Origin: Armatimonadetes bacterium 55-13
Lineage (GTDB): Bacteria; Armatimonadota; Fimbriimonadia; Fimbriimonadales; Fimbriimonadaceae
Assembly: GCA_001898035.1 (NCBI GenBank)
Contig: MKRX01000005.1
Location: forward strand, 272,541-336,540
Reading direction: 5' to 3'
Length of the DNA stretch: 64,000 nt
Shown here: positions 16,695 through 28,213 of the stretch, piece by piece
How positions within the stretch are numbered: position 1 is the first letter of the stretch
Layout: each line of letters begins with the position of its first letter
The notes under the pieces: generated by a model
Seen by the model: the letters and a program-made list of their open reading frames with translations, nothing else
Databases searched by the model: none
What the model was told of the DNA's origin: nothing
Made by a program: the position numbers and the translations under genes

Positions 16695-17300
16695 ATGAGT
16701 AAGAATGCCCCCGGAGTGCGATATGCGGAACTCGACCGAGAAACGAATGAGACGCATATCCAGGTCGTGCTCGATCTGGACGGCGGATCACGCCGAGATA
16801 TCCTCACCGGAATTGGCTTCTTTGACCACATGCTGGAACTCTTTGCGTTTCACGGCCAGGTCGATATCGGCATCGGCGCCGAAGGCGATCTGGAAGTCGA
16901 TGACCACCACACCGTAGAGGACACCGGCATCGTCCTGGGCAAAGCCGTCCGCGAGGCCCTCGCCGCCGGTGACAGCATTGAGCGCTACGCGCACACGATC
17001 ACGCCGATGGATGAAGCCCTCGTCCTCGTGGCCATGGACATCAGTGGTCGAGGGCAGCTCCACTGGAAACTAGACTTCAAGCGCGAGAAGATCGGGGATC
17101 TGGCTACGGAGAATGTCCGAGAGTTTTTCCGGGCCTTCACGGCGCATGCTGGAGTAACCCTCCACGTTCAGGAGATGGCGGGCGAGAACGATCACCACAT
17201 CTGCGAAGCGCTGTTCAAGGGCTTCGGGCTTGCGCTGCACCGAGCCACGCGTGTCTCCGAGCGAAGGGGCTCAACCTCGACGAAAGGGAAGCTCGATTGA
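16695..17300 (+). CDS. hisB: Imidazoleglycerol-phosphate dehydratase
   Basis: 201 residues, monofunctional HisB (no phosphatase domain), which dehydrates IGP to imidazole-acetol phosphate in histidine synthesis. The metal-binding His motifs are seen in GFFDHMLELFAFHG, DDHHTVEDTGI, FRAFTAHAGVTLHV and ENDHHICEALFKGFG. It is the first gene of hisB-hisH-hisA and its TGA overlaps the TTG start of hisH. The transcript probably carries the upstream c-di-AMP riboswitch. Confidence 0.97.
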   Translation: MSKNAPGVRYAELDRETNETHIQVVLDLDGGSRRDILTGIGFFDHMLELFAFHGQVDIGIGAEGDLEVDDHHTVEDTGIVLGKAVREALAAGDSIERYAHTITPMDEALVLVAMDISGRGQLHWKLDFKREKIGDLATENVREFFRAFTAHAGVTLHVQEMAGENDHHICEALFKGFGLALHRATRVSERRGSTSTKGKLD

Positions 17301-17887
17301 TCGTCATCCTCGACTACGGAATCAATAACCTCCGCTCCGTCACCAAAGCCGTTGAAACCCTCGGGTTTGAATGTCGCATCCAAAGCCACCTAGAGGGAGC
17401 ATCCAAGCTCATCATTCCAGGAGTAGGAGCCTTTGGCGCGGCCATGCAGAGTCTTGCTCACACCGCCGCCGAAATTCGAGCCTTCGCTAAGGAAGGGAAC
17501 CCGGTGATGGGTATCTGTCTCGGCATGCAGCTCCTTCTCGAAAATAGTGATGAGCTAGGAGAATACGCTGGCCTTGGCCTGGTACCGGGGCGCGTCAAAT
17601 ACCTGCCCGCAAACATGGGGCTCAAGGTTCCTCACATGGGTTGGAACACCGTCCAATTCAGGCCAGAATCTGAGCTTGGGCAAGGAATCTCCGCGACCGA
17701 GCGCGTTTTCTTCGTCCACTCGCTCTACGCCGATTGCAAAGACTCCGCCGACGTAGCTGCCACGACCGACTACGGCATCACCTTCACCTCTGCCATCCAG
17801 CGGGGAAATGTCTGGGGAACTCAATTCCACCCAGAAAAGAGTGGAGAAGTGGGCCAACGAATCCTAAGGAATTTTCTCGAATGCTAA
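17297..17887 (+). CDS. hisH: Imidazole glycerol phosphate synthase, glutaminase subunit
   Basis: 196 residues, class I glutamine amidotransferase supplying ammonia to HisF. The nucleophile Cys is in MGICLGMQLLLENSDE, the oxyanion/PGVGAFG segment is near residue 45, and the catalytic His-Glu is in QFHPEKSGEVGQ. It starts with TTG, overlapping the hisB stop (TTGA). The partner hisF is not in this window. Confidence 0.96.
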   Translation: MIVILDYGINNLRSVTKAVETLGFECRIQSHLEGASKLIIPGVGAFGAAMQSLAHTAAEIRAFAKEGNPVMGICLGMQLLLENSDELGEYAGLGLVPGRVKYLPANMGLKVPHMGWNTVQFRPESELGQGISATERVFFVHSLYADCKDSADVAATTDYGITFTSAIQRGNVWGTQFHPEKSGEVGQRILRNFLEC

Positions 17888-18600
17888 TCCTTCCCGCCAT
17901 TGATCTTCGAGATGGCAAATGTGTGCGTCTGATTCAAGGCGACTACAACCGCGAAACGATTTACGGGGAAGACCCCGGTCAAATGGCGGCAAGCTTTGCC
18001 GAGCAGGGCGCTCAATACATCCACGTCGTGGACCTTGATGGAGCCAAAGCTGGCAAACCACAGAATCTCCACGCGATTGAGAGCATCGTTAAAGCGTCAG
18101 GCGTTCCCGTGGAAGTCGGCGGCGGAATCCGTTCGCTCGAAACGGCCAGGCAGCTACTTGATCTTGGTGTATCCCGAGTCATCTTCGGTACCCGCCTCCT
18201 CTCGATGGGCGACGACGCCAGAGCCTACTTTGAGACCTTGGGCGAACAGGCCGTGGCGGGAATCGATTCGAGGGACGGCCGAGTCGCCGTGACCGGATGG
18301 ACGGAGGACTCAGGGGTCGATGCCTTGGACTTCGCGAAACAACTTGAAGAGAAGGGCGCCAGGCGATTTATCGTGACCGACATTGCGACCGATGGAATGC
18401 TGAGGGGACCGAACCTCCCCATGCTTGAGAGCTTCGCAACGACCCTTTCGGGAGCCGTGATCGCCAGTGGTGGCGTCTCCAGTTTGGATGATCTAAAGGC
18501 GATCGAGTCGGTAGCGGGCGGCAAGATCGAAGGGGCCATCGTGGGGAAGGCAATCTACGAAGGTCGCTTCACCGTTGCCCAAGCCGTAGGTCGCCCCTAA
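17881..18600 (+). CDS. hisA: ProFAR isomerase (HisA)
   Basis: 239-residue beta/alpha barrel that isomerises ProFAR to PRFAR. Catalytic Asp residues lie in LPAIDLRDGKCVRL and VTDIATDGMLRGPN; phosphate-binding motifs are VEVGGGIRS and IASGGVSS. The ATG at 17881 overlaps the hisH stop by seven bases and gives the family length. GWTEDSG marks the HisA rather than HisF branch. Confidence 0.96.
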   Translation: MLILPAIDLRDGKCVRLIQGDYNRETIYGEDPGQMAASFAEQGAQYIHVVDLDGAKAGKPQNLHAIESIVKASGVPVEVGGGIRSLETARQLLDLGVSRVIFGTRLLSMGDDARAYFETLGEQAVAGIDSRDGRVAVTGWTEDSGVDALDFAKQLEEKGARRFIVTDIATDGMLRGPNLPMLESFATTLSGAVIASGGVSSLDDLKAIESVAGGKIEGAIVGKAIYEGRFTVAQAVGRP

Positions 18601-18646
18601 TACCTAGGATTGCGGTTTGCCGTCGTATACTCCTTAGGTAGGTGAT

Positions 18647-18946
18647 ATGGATTTGACGAATTTGTTTCCTTTGGCGGCCATCGAGAACTTTCTTCCGTTC
18701 TTGATCCCGATCATGGCGATTTCTATCCCGATCATCGCCATTCTGGTGAGCCACCAGCAAAAGATGGCGCAGATCATTCACAATTCTCAGAAAAATAGCT
18801 TGCCCAACCCTGAGATCGATGCCCTTCGCCGGGAGATTCAAGAGTTGAAAGAGATCACGAATCAGCAAGCCATCGCTTTGGATAGCCTTCAGTCTCGAAA
18901 GGCCATCCCACAATCGTCATCCGCCGACCGTTTTTCAGAGGTTTAA
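18647..18946 (+). CDS. Small membrane protein with coiled-coil tail, unknown
   Basis: 99 residues. A hydrophobic segment (PFLIPIMAISIPIIAILVSHQ, about residues 18-37) is followed by a basic stretch and a heptad-patterned helix (EIDALRREIQELKEITNQQAIALDSLQ), so it is probably a single-pass anchor with a short cytoplasmic coiled coil. AGGTAGGTGAT precedes the ATG. It lies 46 bases after hisA and before the rpoB promoter. I recognise no family. Confidence 0.7.
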   Translation: MDLTNLFPLAAIENFLPFLIPIMAISIPIIAILVSHQQKMAQIIHNSQKNSLPNPEIDALRREIQELKEITNQQAIALDSLQSRKAIPQSSSADRFSEV

Positions 18947-18985
18947 GACTTCCAATATCGAAACCAATCCACCCCGTATATGTAA

Positions 18986-19053
18986 CAGCCTTGGGTCAAC
19001 CGACCTAGGGCATCGCTGTGTTTCGAAGGGAATATAAATTCCCGCCCCTTTTT
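18986..19053 (+). terminator. Two hairpins and a T tract upstream of rpoB
   Basis: A 9-bp hairpin (18989-18997 with 19002-19010, loop AACC) is followed by GGGAAT-ATAA-ATTCCC (19028-19043) and GCCCCTTTTT. The second plus the T run looks like the terminator of the his/small-membrane-protein unit and lies just before the rpoB -35 box. Confidence 0.5.
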
Positions 19054-19054
19054 G

Positions 19055-19083
19055 TTGACTTTTGTGAACCTCATAGGTACTAT
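19055..19083 (+). promoter_or_regulatory. Sigma-A promoter of rpoBC
   Basis: TTGACT (19055-19060), exact 17-bp spacer, TACTAT (19078-19083). The start point would be near 19090, leaving a 25-nt leader that contains GGAGG. No rplJ/rplL precedes rpoB here. Confidence 0.88.
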
Positions 19084-19114
19084 GAAGGTTCGCGCAAATT
19101 CCCCGGAGGCCTGA

Positions 19115-22100
19115 GTGAGAACAATTCAGCCATCCTCGAAGCGAATCGGCCGGTTCCTCGAGGTACCTAATCTTATTGAGCTTCAGCTTAACAGTTATAA
19201 GTGGTTTTTAGAAGAAGGACTTCCCGAACTTTTCCAAACATTTTCCCCGATCTGGGACTTCACCCAGACTAACTATATCGAACTCGTGAGCTTCACGCTT
19301 GGTGAGCCTAAGTACTCCATCCAAGAGTGTCGCGATCGCGATATGACGTTTGAAGCCCCAATCAAGGCGATTGTTCGCTTTGGTGGCAGAGATCGTGAAG
19401 TTATTGAGTCGGAGGTCTACCTTGGCGATCTTCCGTTGATGACTGATAAAGGCACCTTTATCATCAACGGCCGAGAGCGCGTCATTGTTAGCCAGCTCAG
19501 TCGATCCCCTGGTCTTTACTTCGAAGAAGGTGTTGACAGTGCGATGCAAGTCATCGTGTCTGCCCGCATCATCCCGAACGAGGGCCCGTGGCTTGAAGTT
19601 GAGTCCGATGCTAACTTTGTCGTTCGAACGCAGATCAGCCAGACGAAGAAGCTCCCGCTGACCCAACTCATTAAGGCCCTCTTCGGTTTCGAGAAGGGTC
19701 GTGGTCGCTCCTATCTCTTCGTTGAGAAGTGTGCCGGTAAGCGACTGGTTGAGCCGATTATCGATACCGAGACGGGTGAAGTCATCGCCGAGGCCGGAAA
19801 GGTTCTCGACGCGGCGACGATTGCCGGATTCTCGGACGAGATCAAGGCGACGAAGGCATTCGTTGAAACTCCGCTGGGAACCAACGAGGAAATCCTTCAG
19901 CTCTTTACCGAAGAAGTTACGCTTGAGAGTCCGACTCTCGACGACCTCGTTGGTAAGCGAGTCATTGAGGACCTTAAGGACGAGAATGGCGATGTCATCG
20001 TCAGCGCTGGCGAGAAGATTGAGAAGGAGACGGCTCGACGAGTCGAAGCCCTTGGTCTTGAGTCCCTGCGAGTGATCGATGTTCTCAACATGGTGGAAGC
20101 CACGTTGGAGCAAGACCCGACGACGAACACCAAAGAAGCCCTGCTTGATATCTACAAGCGACTTCGACCCGGTGAAGCGGCCAATGAAGAGGCGGCTCGA
20201 CAGTTGGTCTATGGTCTGTTCTTTGATGTTAAGCGCTACGATCTCGGTCGCGTCGGTCGTCGCTTCTTGAACCAGAAGCTGGGCATCGATGTCCCGCTGG
20301 ATGTTCGAAACCTAACTTCGGAAGATCTTTCTCAGCTCCTTCGCGCAATGAAGCCTTACGTTCAGCGCGAATCTGAGCGTGACGATATTGACGACCTGAA
20401 GAACAAGCGCGTTCGAAGCGTAGGCGAGCTCCTCCAGAGCCAGCTCCGACTCGGTTTCGTCCGAATGGAGAAGGTTGCTCGAGAGCGAATGACCTCGACG
20501 GATCAAGAGAACCTCCTTCCCGGAATCATCTTGAGCGTCAAGCCGGTCAGCGCCTCCATCAAGAGCTTCTTCAGCAGCAACCAGCTGTCGACCTTCATGG
20601 ACCAGACGAACCCGCTGTCGGAAATCACCAACAAGCGACGTCTGTCCTCGCTCGGTCCGGGTGGTCTGCAACGAACCAGCGCCAAGCTGGAAGTTCGCGA
20701 CGTTCACCGATCGCACTACGGTCGAATCTGTCCCATCGAAACGCCTGAAGGTCCGAACATTGGTCTGATCTCTCAGCTGACGACCCACGCTCGCGTGGAC
20801 GAGTTCGGCTTCATCATGACGCCGTACCGAAAGGTTGTCGATGGCGTGGTGACCGACGAGATTATCTATCTGACTGCCCAAGAGGAGACTGGTCTTCTGG
20901 TCGCCCCGGCCGACGTGGCGGCAGACGAAAATGGTCTGGTCAAAGAGCCTCGAATGCAGGTCCGTTGCGCAGGCGGCGACTTGGGTGGTGCAAGCTACCC
21001 GATCGTTCCTCGCGAAAAGATCGACCTCATGGACGTTTCGCCGGTCCAGATCATCTCGGTTGCAACCGCGTTGATTCCGTTCCTTGAGAACGACGACGCG
21101 AACCGCGCCCTCATGGGTGCGAACATGCAACGCCAGGCCGTGCCTACGTTGCGATCCGAGCGACCGTTGGTTGGTACAGGCTATGAGCGAGTGGCTGCCG
21201 TTGACTCTGGCGCCGCCGTCATTGCCCGTCGAACCGGTACCGTTGAACTTGTAACCGCTCAAGAGATCACCGTCCGGACGGATGATGGGGAAGTCGATCA
21301 CTACGACTTGATGCACCTGGTGCAAAGTAACAAGTCGACTTGTTTCACTCAGCGACCGATCGTGTTCCCTGGACAGCGCGTCTTGCCGGCCGATCCTCTG
21401 GCTGATGGCGCATGCTGCGATCGCGGCGAACTCGCCCTCGGAAAGAACGTGCTTGTCTCGTTTATGCCGTGGAACGGTTACAACTATGAAGACGCGATCT
21501 TGATCTCCGAGCGCATGGTGAAGGACGACGTTTACACGTCCATCCACATCGAGCGCCACGAGACCGAAGCCGTCGACACCAAGCTTGGACCGGAAGAAAT
21601 CACCCGCGACATTCCGAACGTCGGTGAGGACGCCCTGAAGGACCTCGACGAGAACGGAATCATCCGCATCGGCGCCGAAGTTCGACCGGAAGACATTCTA
21701 GTCGGTAAGGTTGCTCCGAAGGGGCAGGTTGAGATGACCGCTGAAGAGCGACTCATCATCGCCATCTTCGGTAAGAAGGCGGAAGAGACCCGCGACGTAT
21801 CGCTCCGACTCCCGCACGGTGAGAAAGGAACGGTCGTCGACGTGAAGGTCTTCAGCCGCTACAAGTATCTGAGCCCGTCGATCAACTACGTCTATAAGGA
21901 GTCGAAGAAGCGCGAGCGCCTCGTCTGCGATCGCACGGATGAACCGCTCCTGCAGATTCCCGGAGACGAACTACCCGCCGGTACCAACATGACCGTCCAG
22001 GTCTACGTTGCCCAGAAGCGAAAGCTGATGGTCGGTGACAAGATGGCAGGCCGCCACGGAAACAAGGGTGTTATCTCCAAGGTTCTCCCGGTTGAGGACA

Positions 22101-23134
22101 TGCCGTTCCTCAACGATGGAACTCCGGTTGATATCGTTCTGAACCCACTCGGTGTACCTAGCCGAATGAACATCGGTCAGATCCTGGAAACGCACCTGGG
22201 CTACGTAGGTCGCCACCTTGGTGTCGAATACAAGTGTCCCGCGTTCGAAGGCGCTACCGAGCACGAGGTTCTTTCCGAAATGGACCGACTGGCAGAGCAT
22301 ATGCGAAAGCAGTGCCTGGCCGGATACGTCAATGGCGAACTCCTTCTGAGAGTTGCCTTCAAGAAGAAGGATTCTCTGGAAGCGTCGTTCGAAAAGGTCG
22401 AAGCTCGATTGCGAGAACTGGGTGAAAAGGGTCTGGAGCGCGTCTCAAGAATCGTTGCCGCCGCCCCGGTGATGACCACGGGTGAAATGCTCGAAGTCGA
22501 CATCGAAGAGTGGTTGCCGGAAGACGAGGATGAGATCGCCGAAGCGAACACGCACAGGGCTGCGGACGAAATCTACGCCAGCATCATGGAGAAGATTTCA
22601 GAGAACATCCACCGCCGTGCCGGTATCGATCCTCGATCCTGTAAGTCCACCGTTCGAGACGGCCTTACGGGCGACACGATTCCGAACCAGCTCACCGTTG
22701 GCATTATCTATATGCTGAAGCTTGAGCACTTGGCCGACGAGAAGATCCACGCCCGATCGATTGGTCCGTACTCGCTCGTTACCCAGCAGCCGTTGGGTGG
22801 TAAAGCGCAGTTCGGTGGTCAGCGATTCGGTGAAATGGAAGTCTGGGCCCTTGAAGCGTACGGCGCCGCCTACACGCTGCAAGAGCTGTTGACCATCAAA
22901 TCGGACGACGTCATGGGACGTGTGAAGGCATACGAAAGCATCGTGAAGGGCGAGACCTTGGCGGAACCGGGTATTCCGGAGTCGTTCAAGATCCTCGTCA
23001 ACGAGCTTCGGTCCTTGTGCTTGAAGGTGGCCGTAGAGGACGCCAACAACAAGGAATTGCCGCTGAAGGATCTGGACGAGTTGAGCGGTGGCGACGATAT
23101 GCGCCTCGCCCGCTCGGTCGGCTTCTTCAACTAA
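19115..23134 (+). CDS. rpoB: DNA-directed RNA polymerase beta subunit
   Basis: 1339 residues, complete. GTG start five bases after GGAGG. The rifampicin pocket reads [32 protein letters not shown]; other marks are [45 protein letters not shown] and the C-terminal [30 protein letters not shown]. In the lobe region two stretches share a TGEVI/GDVI...AG-I pattern (about residues 208-245 and 285-330), looking like an internal duplication. rpoC follows after a 92-base spacer holding a palindrome. Confidence 0.98.
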   Translation: MRTIQPSSKRIGRFLEVPNLIELQLNSYKWFLEEGLPELFQTFSPIWDFTQTNYIELVSFTLGEPKYSIQECRDRDMTFEAPIKAIVRFGGRDREVIESEVYLGDLPLMTDKGTFIINGRERVIVSQLSRSPGLYFEEGVDSAMQVIVSARIIPNEGPWLEVESDANFVVRTQISQTKKLPLTQLIKALFGFEKGRGRSYLFVEKCAGKRLVEPIIDTETGEVIAEAGKVLDAATIAGFSDEIKATKAFVETPLGTNEEILQLFTEEVTLESPTLDDLVGKRVIEDLKDENGDVIVSAGEKIEKETARRVEALGLESLRVIDVLNMVEATLEQDPTTNTKEALLDIYKRLRPGEAANEEAARQLVYGLFFDVKRYDLGRVGRRFLNQKLGIDVPLDVRNLTSEDLSQLLRAMKPYVQRESERDDIDDLKNKRVRSVGELLQSQLRLGFVRMEKVARERMTSTDQENLLPGIILSVKPVSASIKSFFSSNQLSTFMDQTNPLSEITNKRRLSSLGPGGLQRTSAKLEVRDVHRSHYGRICPIETPEGPNIGLISQLTTHARVDEFGFIMTPYRKVVDGVVTDEIIYLTAQEETGLLVAPADVAADENGLVKEPRMQVRCAGGDLGGASYPIVPREKIDLMDVSPVQIISVATALIPFLENDDANRALMGANMQRQAVPTLRSERPLVGTGYERVAAVDSGAAVIARRTGTVELVTAQEITVRTDDGEVDHYDLMHLVQSNKSTCFTQRPIVFPGQRVLPADPLADGACCDRGELALGKNVLVSFMPWNGYNYEDAILISERMVKDDVYTSIHIERHETEAVDTKLGPEEITRDIPNVGEDALKDLDENGIIRIGAEVRPEDILVGKVAPKGQVEMTAEERLIIAIFGKKAEETRDVSLRLPHGEKGTVVDVKVFSRYKYLSPSINYVYKESKKRERLVCDRTDEPLLQIPGDELPAGTNMTVQVYVAQKRKLMVGDKMAGRHGNKGVISKVLPVEDMPFLNDGTPVDIVLNPLGVPSRMNIGQILETHLGYVGRHLGVEYKCPAFEGATEHEVLSEMDRLAEHMRKQCLAGYVNGELLLRVAFKKKDSLEASFEKVEARLRELGEKGLERVSRIVAAAPVMTTGEMLEVDIEEWLPEDEDEIAEANTHRAADEIYASIMEKISENIHRRAGIDPRSCKSTVRDGLTGDTIPNQLTVGIIYMLKLEHLADEKIHARSIGPYSLVTQQPLGGKAQFGGQRFGEMEVWALEAYGAAYTLQELLTIKSDDVMGRVKAYESIVKGETLAEPGIPESFKILVNELRSLCLKVAVEDANNKELPLKDLDELSGGDDMRLARSVGFFN

Positions 23135-23136
23135 CT

Positions 23137-23198
23137 GGTAAGTCATAATTCGTAAATCGTGAATGGGAAATGTGGGCTGTTCACGATTTACGCTTACC
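23137..23198. repeat. Palindromic element in the rpoB-rpoC spacer
   Basis: A perfect 13-bp inverted repeat (23151-23163, CGTAAATCGTGAA, with 23180-23192) has a 16-nt loop and is extended by GGTAAG (23137-23142) with CTTACC (23193-23198) around an 8-nt bulge. It fills most of the spacer, has no T tract, and resembles a small mobile palindromic repeat or an mRNA-processing hairpin. Confidence 0.75.
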
Positions 23199-23226
23199 AA
23201 TAACCCGCATACATTAACGGAGAAAA

Positions 23227-26200
23227 ATGGCAGACGTAAGCCTGTTCGATAAAATCAGGATTGGCATCGCAAGTGGGGAAGACATCCTCGCTTGGACTCA
23301 TGGTGAGGTCAAGAAGCCGGAAACGATTAACTACCGTACGTTCAAGCCGGAGCGTGACGGTCTTTTCTGTGAGCGTATCTTCGGCCCGGTCAAGGACTGG
23401 GAGTGCGCTTGCGGACGCTATAAGAAGATTAAATACAAAGGCATCGTTTGTGAACGATGCGGCGTCGAGGTCACCCGATCGAAGGTCCGACGCGAGCGCA
23501 TGGGCCACGTTGAGCTCGCTGCGCCGGTCTGCCACATTTGGTACCTCAAGGGCGTTCCGTCTCCGCTGTCGCTGATTCTCGATATCTCGCCGCGACTGCT
23601 TGAGAAGGTTATCTACTTCGCCAGCTTCATCATCATCGACATCGATAACGAGAAGATCCAAGAGGCTCTTCCCGCCGTTCGTTTCGCCGTGGAGCAGGAA
23701 AAGGCCAGCCTTCAGCAGCAGATGCGAGAGTTGGAAGAGGACTCGTTCAACCGATTCTCGGACGACCTTAACAACAACCGCGAAGAGTACGACGAAGTCT
23801 TCGCCCGAGAGCGCGCCAAGGCGGTCAACGACCGAATTAAGGCCGAGTACCGGGACGCCGATGACCGACTCAAGGACCTCGACCTCGCCGTCGAAATCCT
23901 GGGCAAGCTGGAGCGAAACCAGCTCATCGACGAAGACAAGTACCGAGCCGTTTCCAAACTTCTGGATGCGGTCGGCGCTCGCCTGAACCAAGACCTTCGA
24001 AGCCTTCTGCGTGCCAACATCGGCGCCGAAGCGATCAAGGAACTCCTGGTTCGCGTCGATCTGGAGCGACTCGCTCGAGAGCTTCGACAAGAAATCATCA
24101 TGACCCAGAGCCAGCGACGAGCTCGCGCGATCAAGCGCTTGGAAGTCGTCGAGGCCCTGATCTCGTCCAAGAGCCGCCCCGAGTGGATGATCCTGGACGT
24201 CATTCCGGTCATCTCGCCCGAGCTTCGCCCCATGGTCCAGCTCGATGGTGGTCGATTTGCGACTTCTGACCTGAACGATCTCTATCGCCGAATCATCAAC
24301 CGAAACAACCGACTCAAGAAGATCATCGAGATCCACGCACCGGAATCGATCATCAACCACGAAAAGCGACTTCTCCAAGAAGCCGTCGATGCGTTGATCG
24401 ATAACGGTCGCCGATCCCGCCCGGTCGTCGGCTCCAATTCCCGACCCCTTAAGTCGCTCAGCGACATGCTTAAGGGTAAGGAAGGCCGCTTCCGAAAGAA
24501 CCTTCTCGGTAAGCGCGTTGACTACTCCGGACGATCCGTTATTGTCGTCGGTCCGCACCTGAAACTTCACCAGTGCGGTATTCCGAAGGAGATGGCGCTT
24601 GAGTTGTTCAAGCCGTTCGTTATGAAGTCTCTGGTTGAGAAGAAGATCACCCAGAACATCAAGACGGCCAAGCGCATGATCGACCGAATGCACCCGGCGG
24701 TTTGGGACGGCCTCGAAGAGGTCATTAAGGAGCACCCGGTTCTTCTGAACCGTGCACCTACCCTGCACCGACTCGGTATCCAGGCGTTCGAGCCGATCCT
24801 CGTGGATGGTAAGGCAATCCAGGTTCACCCGCTGGTCTGTAACATGTATAACGCAGACTTTGACGGTGACCAGATGGCTGTTCACGTTCCGCTCAGCACC
24901 CAAGCTCAGGCCGAAGCCCGAGTTCTGATGCTGTCCACGCAGAACCTGTTCTCCCCCGCCGACGGTCGCCCTACCTGTGCGCCGGTGCAGGACATCATCC
25001 TTGGCAACTACGCCCTCACCTTTGTCTCCCAAGCCGGACGAGCCAGCCTGGAAGAGCAGGAGAAGGCGCACAAGGAGGATCCCGAGAAGAATCCGGCCCC
25101 GCACGTCTACGCCAACATCGAAGAAGTGCTGTTCGCCCTGGATTCCCCGGTTGCTGCTGGTCGAATCAAGGTCAACGATCTCGTCAAGGTCCGCCTTCGA
25201 CGCCCGATCTTCCGACCGGAAAGCGAAGTGGACTACCGAGACACCGTCTCCGGCGTTGAGTATCACAAGGTCACTTCCGTTGGCGAGGATGGCGAAGAGT
25301 TCGAAGAACTGGTTCCTTACGACCAAGAGTTCGAGAACATCATCGTCACCGCCACCCCGGGCCAATTGATCTTTAACAGCGTTCTCCCGTATCCGCTGAA
25401 GTACTCCGAGAACTGCTTGAGCATGGAACTGCACAAGAAGGCTCTTTCCGAGCTTATTCTTACGTGCCACCGCCAAGCCGGCGTCGGCGCAACCATCAAG
25501 TTGCTCGACGACATGAAGGACATGGGCTTCAAATGGGCGACTCGCTACGGTCTCTCCGTTGCGATCACCGACATGGACCCGCCGGAACGACGTGAGGAAA
25601 TGATCAAGAGTGCGGACGACCGTTCCACCAAGATCACCCAGCAGTTCCGACGCGGAATGCTCACCTATAACGAGATGACTCAAAGTCTCGTTAAGCTCTG
25701 GACGGAAACGTACGACGAAATCGGTAAGGAGATCGTGAACGGTCTCAAGCAGATGAACCCGCTTTCGATCATCACCGTCTCCGGTGCTCGTGGTTCGGTG
25801 AAGCAGCTTGCTCAGCTTGCTGGCATGCGCGGCCTCATGTTCAACCAGTTCAACGAAGTTATTTACGAACTTCCGGTTAAGAACTCGTTCCACAAGGGCC
25901 TTTCGATGCTGGAATACTTCGTTACCACTCACGGTGCGAGAAAGGGTCTTGCCGACACCGCGCTCCGAACTGCTGACGCGGGCTACCTAACGCGACGTCT
26001 CTGCGACGTTGCCCAGGACGTCATCGTCAAGGCTCAGGACTGCGGCACCAGCGAAGGCATCCTTGCTCACCGAATCCTCGATCAGGGCGAAACGATCGAG
26101 CAACTCACGGACCGCATCAAGGGCCGGGTCTCGCTCAATGTCATCACCGATCCGGAAAGTGGCGAGGAACTGACGCAGATTCAAGAGCCGATCTCCCTGG

Positions 26201-27948
26201 AGATGGCCAAGCGAATCACCGCCATTGAGAACAAGTTTGTGGCGGAGCACTCGGCAGCCGAGAGCGAAGACGATAAGAACGCAGTGGTCGAGAAGTACAC
26301 GAAGCTTGGCTTCGAAGCCGACGATCACGGCAATCTCAGCGTCCTCATCCGCTCGCCATTGACCTGCGAACTAGCACAGGGCATCTGCTCGAAGTGCTAC
26401 GGAACGGACCTGTCCACGAACAAGCTCGTCGAAGTCGGCGTCGCCGTCGGTATCATCGCCGCTCAGTCGATCGGTGAACCCGGAACGCAGCTCACGATGA
26501 GAACGTTCCACACGGGTGGTGTTGCGGGTTCGGCTACGATCGCTCGTACCAACCAGTATAAGACCGGTAAGTTCATCCGACAGTTCATGGAAGACTTTGC
26601 CGTCGCCACCGATACGGACATGAAGCAGTTCGACCCGACCAAACTTCTGGAGAACCAGGAGTCGGTCGTCAAGAGCTTCTTCCAGAACAAGGACGCCGCT
26701 CCGCTCACGATCAATGCCGAGGAAGACCTCGAAGATCCGAAGGCGAAGCGTAAGGCCGAGCGACTGACCAAAGCCGCCCAAAAAGCCGCCCTCAAGGCGG
26801 ACAGCGACTCGAAGAAACTTTGGGAGCGATCTCGAAAGACCTTCTTCTACGCTTGGACGGGTGAATCCAGCGGTATCGTCCGCGTCGAAGAAATCTTCGA
26901 AGCTCGACGACAACCTCGTGGTAAGGCGATTATCTGTCCGGTCACCGGCATCGTTCGCGACGTTCGCGAATCGAGCTTCGGCCGATGGGTTATCGTTGAA
27001 GCCACCGTCCCGGTCACCGCACCGATCAAGGACGCCTACATTGGCGATCTCCAGGTATGGGCAGGGAAGGACAACAAGGTTGAAGCCGCTCTGGAGAAGA
27101 CGATTGGTCAAAAGCTGACCACCGCGACTCTGTCGATTCTTCGCAAGTACGATGTCGACAAGGTCAACATCTTCTACCCGATCCTGGTACCACCGCTCGG
27201 TAAGCTCCCGGTCTCCAAGGGCAGCAAGGTCATCAAGGGTGACCCGCTGACTGAAGGTCCGCGAGATCCGCACGAGGTTCTGGAACTGGCAGGCGCCGCC
27301 GCGGTTTACGACTACTTCGTCGAAAACCTGCAGAGCGTCTATAAAGCCCAGGGCGTAGACATCAACGACAAGCACATCGAGGTTATCATTCGCCAGATGC
27401 TCCGTAAGCGTCAGGTGAAGGAGCCGGGCGACACGCCGTTCCTTCCGGGACAGATCGTCGACCGATTCACCTTCCAAGCGGCCAACGATAACGTTCGAAA
27501 GCTTCTCGCCGAAGGCAAGACGATCAAGTACGTCGACCCGATCACCGGCGACAACGTTGAGCGAGATCCGAAGGAAGCCACCGCGACCTGGATTCTCCTC
27601 GGTATCACCGAGGCATCCTTGGCCACCGACTCCTTCCTCTCCGCCGCATCGTTCCAAAAGACCACCAGGGTTCTTACGGAAGCCGCGGTTCGAGGAAAGA
27701 AGGATCAACTCGTTGGTCTGAAGGAGAACGTCATCATCGGTCGCTTGATCCCATCAGGTACGGGCGTCAAGCAATACCGAGACGTGGCGGTCGATGTCCA
27801 GCGTGGTCCGGCATGGGCCGAGCAGTCGCTCACCGCACTCGTTGAGGCGGATGAGCACGAGTTGGACGATCCGCTGAGCGCTCTGGCGTTCCCGTCGCTC
27901 GCCGAGATGGCCGCGTCGGATGATATGTTCGACGAAGACGAAGAGTAG
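23227..27948 (+). CDS. rpoC: DNA-directed RNA polymerase beta-prime subunit
   Basis: 1573 residues. N-terminal zinc site [20 protein letters not shown]; catalytic NADFDGDQM with Asp544, 546 and 548; second zinc site built from CGTSEG and [13 protein letters not shown]; bridge helix/trigger loop [14 protein letters not shown]-terminal IPAGTG-type motif (LIPSGTG). Between the trigger-loop segment and [13 protein letters not shown] there is an insertion of about 110 residues (about 1106-1215), where compact enzymes continue directly. It occupies the site of the E. coli SI3 insert but is Lys/Glu/Gln-rich and unlike SI3. Confidence 0.98.
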   Translation: MADVSLFDKIRIGIASGEDILAWTHGEVKKPETINYRTFKPERDGLFCERIFGPVKDWECACGRYKKIKYKGIVCERCGVEVTRSKVRRERMGHVELAAPVCHIWYLKGVPSPLSLILDISPRLLEKVIYFASFIIIDIDNEKIQEALPAVRFAVEQEKASLQQQMRELEEDSFNRFSDDLNNNREEYDEVFARERAKAVNDRIKAEYRDADDRLKDLDLAVEILGKLERNQLIDEDKYRAVSKLLDAVGARLNQDLRSLLRANIGAEAIKELLVRVDLERLARELRQEIIMTQSQRRARAIKRLEVVEALISSKSRPEWMILDVIPVISPELRPMVQLDGGRFATSDLNDLYRRIINRNNRLKKIIEIHAPESIINHEKRLLQEAVDALIDNGRRSRPVVGSNSRPLKSLSDMLKGKEGRFRKNLLGKRVDYSGRSVIVVGPHLKLHQCGIPKEMALELFKPFVMKSLVEKKITQNIKTAKRMIDRMHPAVWDGLEEVIKEHPVLLNRAPTLHRLGIQAFEPILVDGKAIQVHPLVCNMYNADFDGDQMAVHVPLSTQAQAEARVLMLSTQNLFSPADGRPTCAPVQDIILGNYALTFVSQAGRASLEEQEKAHKEDPEKNPAPHVYANIEEVLFALDSPVAAGRIKVNDLVKVRLRRPIFRPESEVDYRDTVSGVEYHKVTSVGEDGEEFEELVPYDQEFENIIVTATPGQLIFNSVLPYPLKYSENCLSMELHKKALSELILTCHRQAGVGATIKLLDDMKDMGFKWATRYGLSVAITDMDPPERREEMIKSADDRSTKITQQFRRGMLTYNEMTQSLVKLWTETYDEIGKEIVNGLKQMNPLSIITVSGARGSVKQLAQLAGMRGLMFNQFNEVIYELPVKNSFHKGLSMLEYFVTTHGARKGLADTALRTADAGYLTRRLCDVAQDVIVKAQDCGTSEGILAHRILDQGETIEQLTDRIKGRVSLNVITDPESGEELTQIQEPISLEMAKRITAIENKFVAEHSAAESEDDKNAVVEKYTKLGFEADDHGNLSVLIRSPLTCELAQGICSKCYGTDLSTNKLVEVGVAVGIIAAQSIGEPGTQLTMRTFHTGGVAGSATIARTNQYKTGKFIRQFMEDFAVATDTDMKQFDPTKLLENQESVVKSFFQNKDAAPLTINAEEDLEDPKAKRKAERLTKAAQKAALKADSDSKKLWERSRKTFFYAWTGESSGIVRVEEIFEARRQPRGKAIICPVTGIVRDVRESSFGRWVIVEATVPVTAPIKDAYIGDLQVWAGKDNKVEAALEKTIGQKLTTATLSILRKYDVDKVNIFYPILVPPLGKLPVSKGSKVIKGDPLTEGPRDPHEVLELAGAAAVYDYFVENLQSVYKAQGVDINDKHIEVIIRQMLRKRQVKEPGDTPFLPGQIVDRFTFQAANDNVRKLLAEGKTIKYVDPITGDNVERDPKEATATWILLGITEASLATDSFLSAASFQKTTRVLTEAAVRGKKDQLVGLKENVIIGRLIPSGTGVKQYRDVAVDVQRGPAWAEQSLTALVEADEHELDDPLSALAFPSLAEMAASDDMFDEDEE

Positions 27949-27968
27949 GATCTCTCTTCATAAGCTGG

Positions 27969-28000
27969 AAAAGCCGAGTCTACTAATGGACTCGGCTTTT
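27969..28000 (+). terminator. Rho-independent terminator of rpoBC
   Basis: AAAAGCCGAGTC-N8-GACTCGGCTTTT, a perfect 12-bp stem ending in TTTT, 20 bases after the rpoC stop. Confidence 0.9.
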
Positions 28001-28093
28001 CTGTTTATCGATGGTCCTAATCAACGTTCGCAAAGGAACAATGAATGTCGTCCGATCTATCCAACGAGTACAGCAAAAAGGGGTGATAGTTGT

Positions 28094-28213
28094 ATGGAAT
28101 GTGGTCAGACGAGTCATCCATTTCCACCCGATTGGTTGGCGCTTTGTTTGGAAGTGAACGAGGAAGACCTTTTGGATGAACGAGAGGATGAAGGCGTATT
28201 AGGCTTTATCTAG
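28094..28213 (+). CDS. Possible 39-residue protein with a C-x2-C pair, unknown
   Basis: ATG at 28094 preceded by GGGGTGAT at good spacing. The product starts MECGQTSHPFPPDWLALCLE and ends in an acidic tail (NEEDLLDEREDEG). Short and without known relatives. It overlaps the convergent esterase stop by four bases. The frame stays open upstream through the rpoC terminator, which I do not regard as coding. Confidence 0.4.
   Translation: MECGQTSHPFPPDWLALCLEVNEEDLLDEREDEGVLGFI

Noticed and set aside
20312..21559. Long minus-strand frame opposite rpoB
   Set aside because: Same reason: antisense to a conserved gene, composition reflects codon bias only.
23194..25932. Very long open frame on the minus strand opposite rpoC
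   Set aside because: Antisense shadow of a strongly biased coding region; no recognisable protein features, and rpoC is certain.
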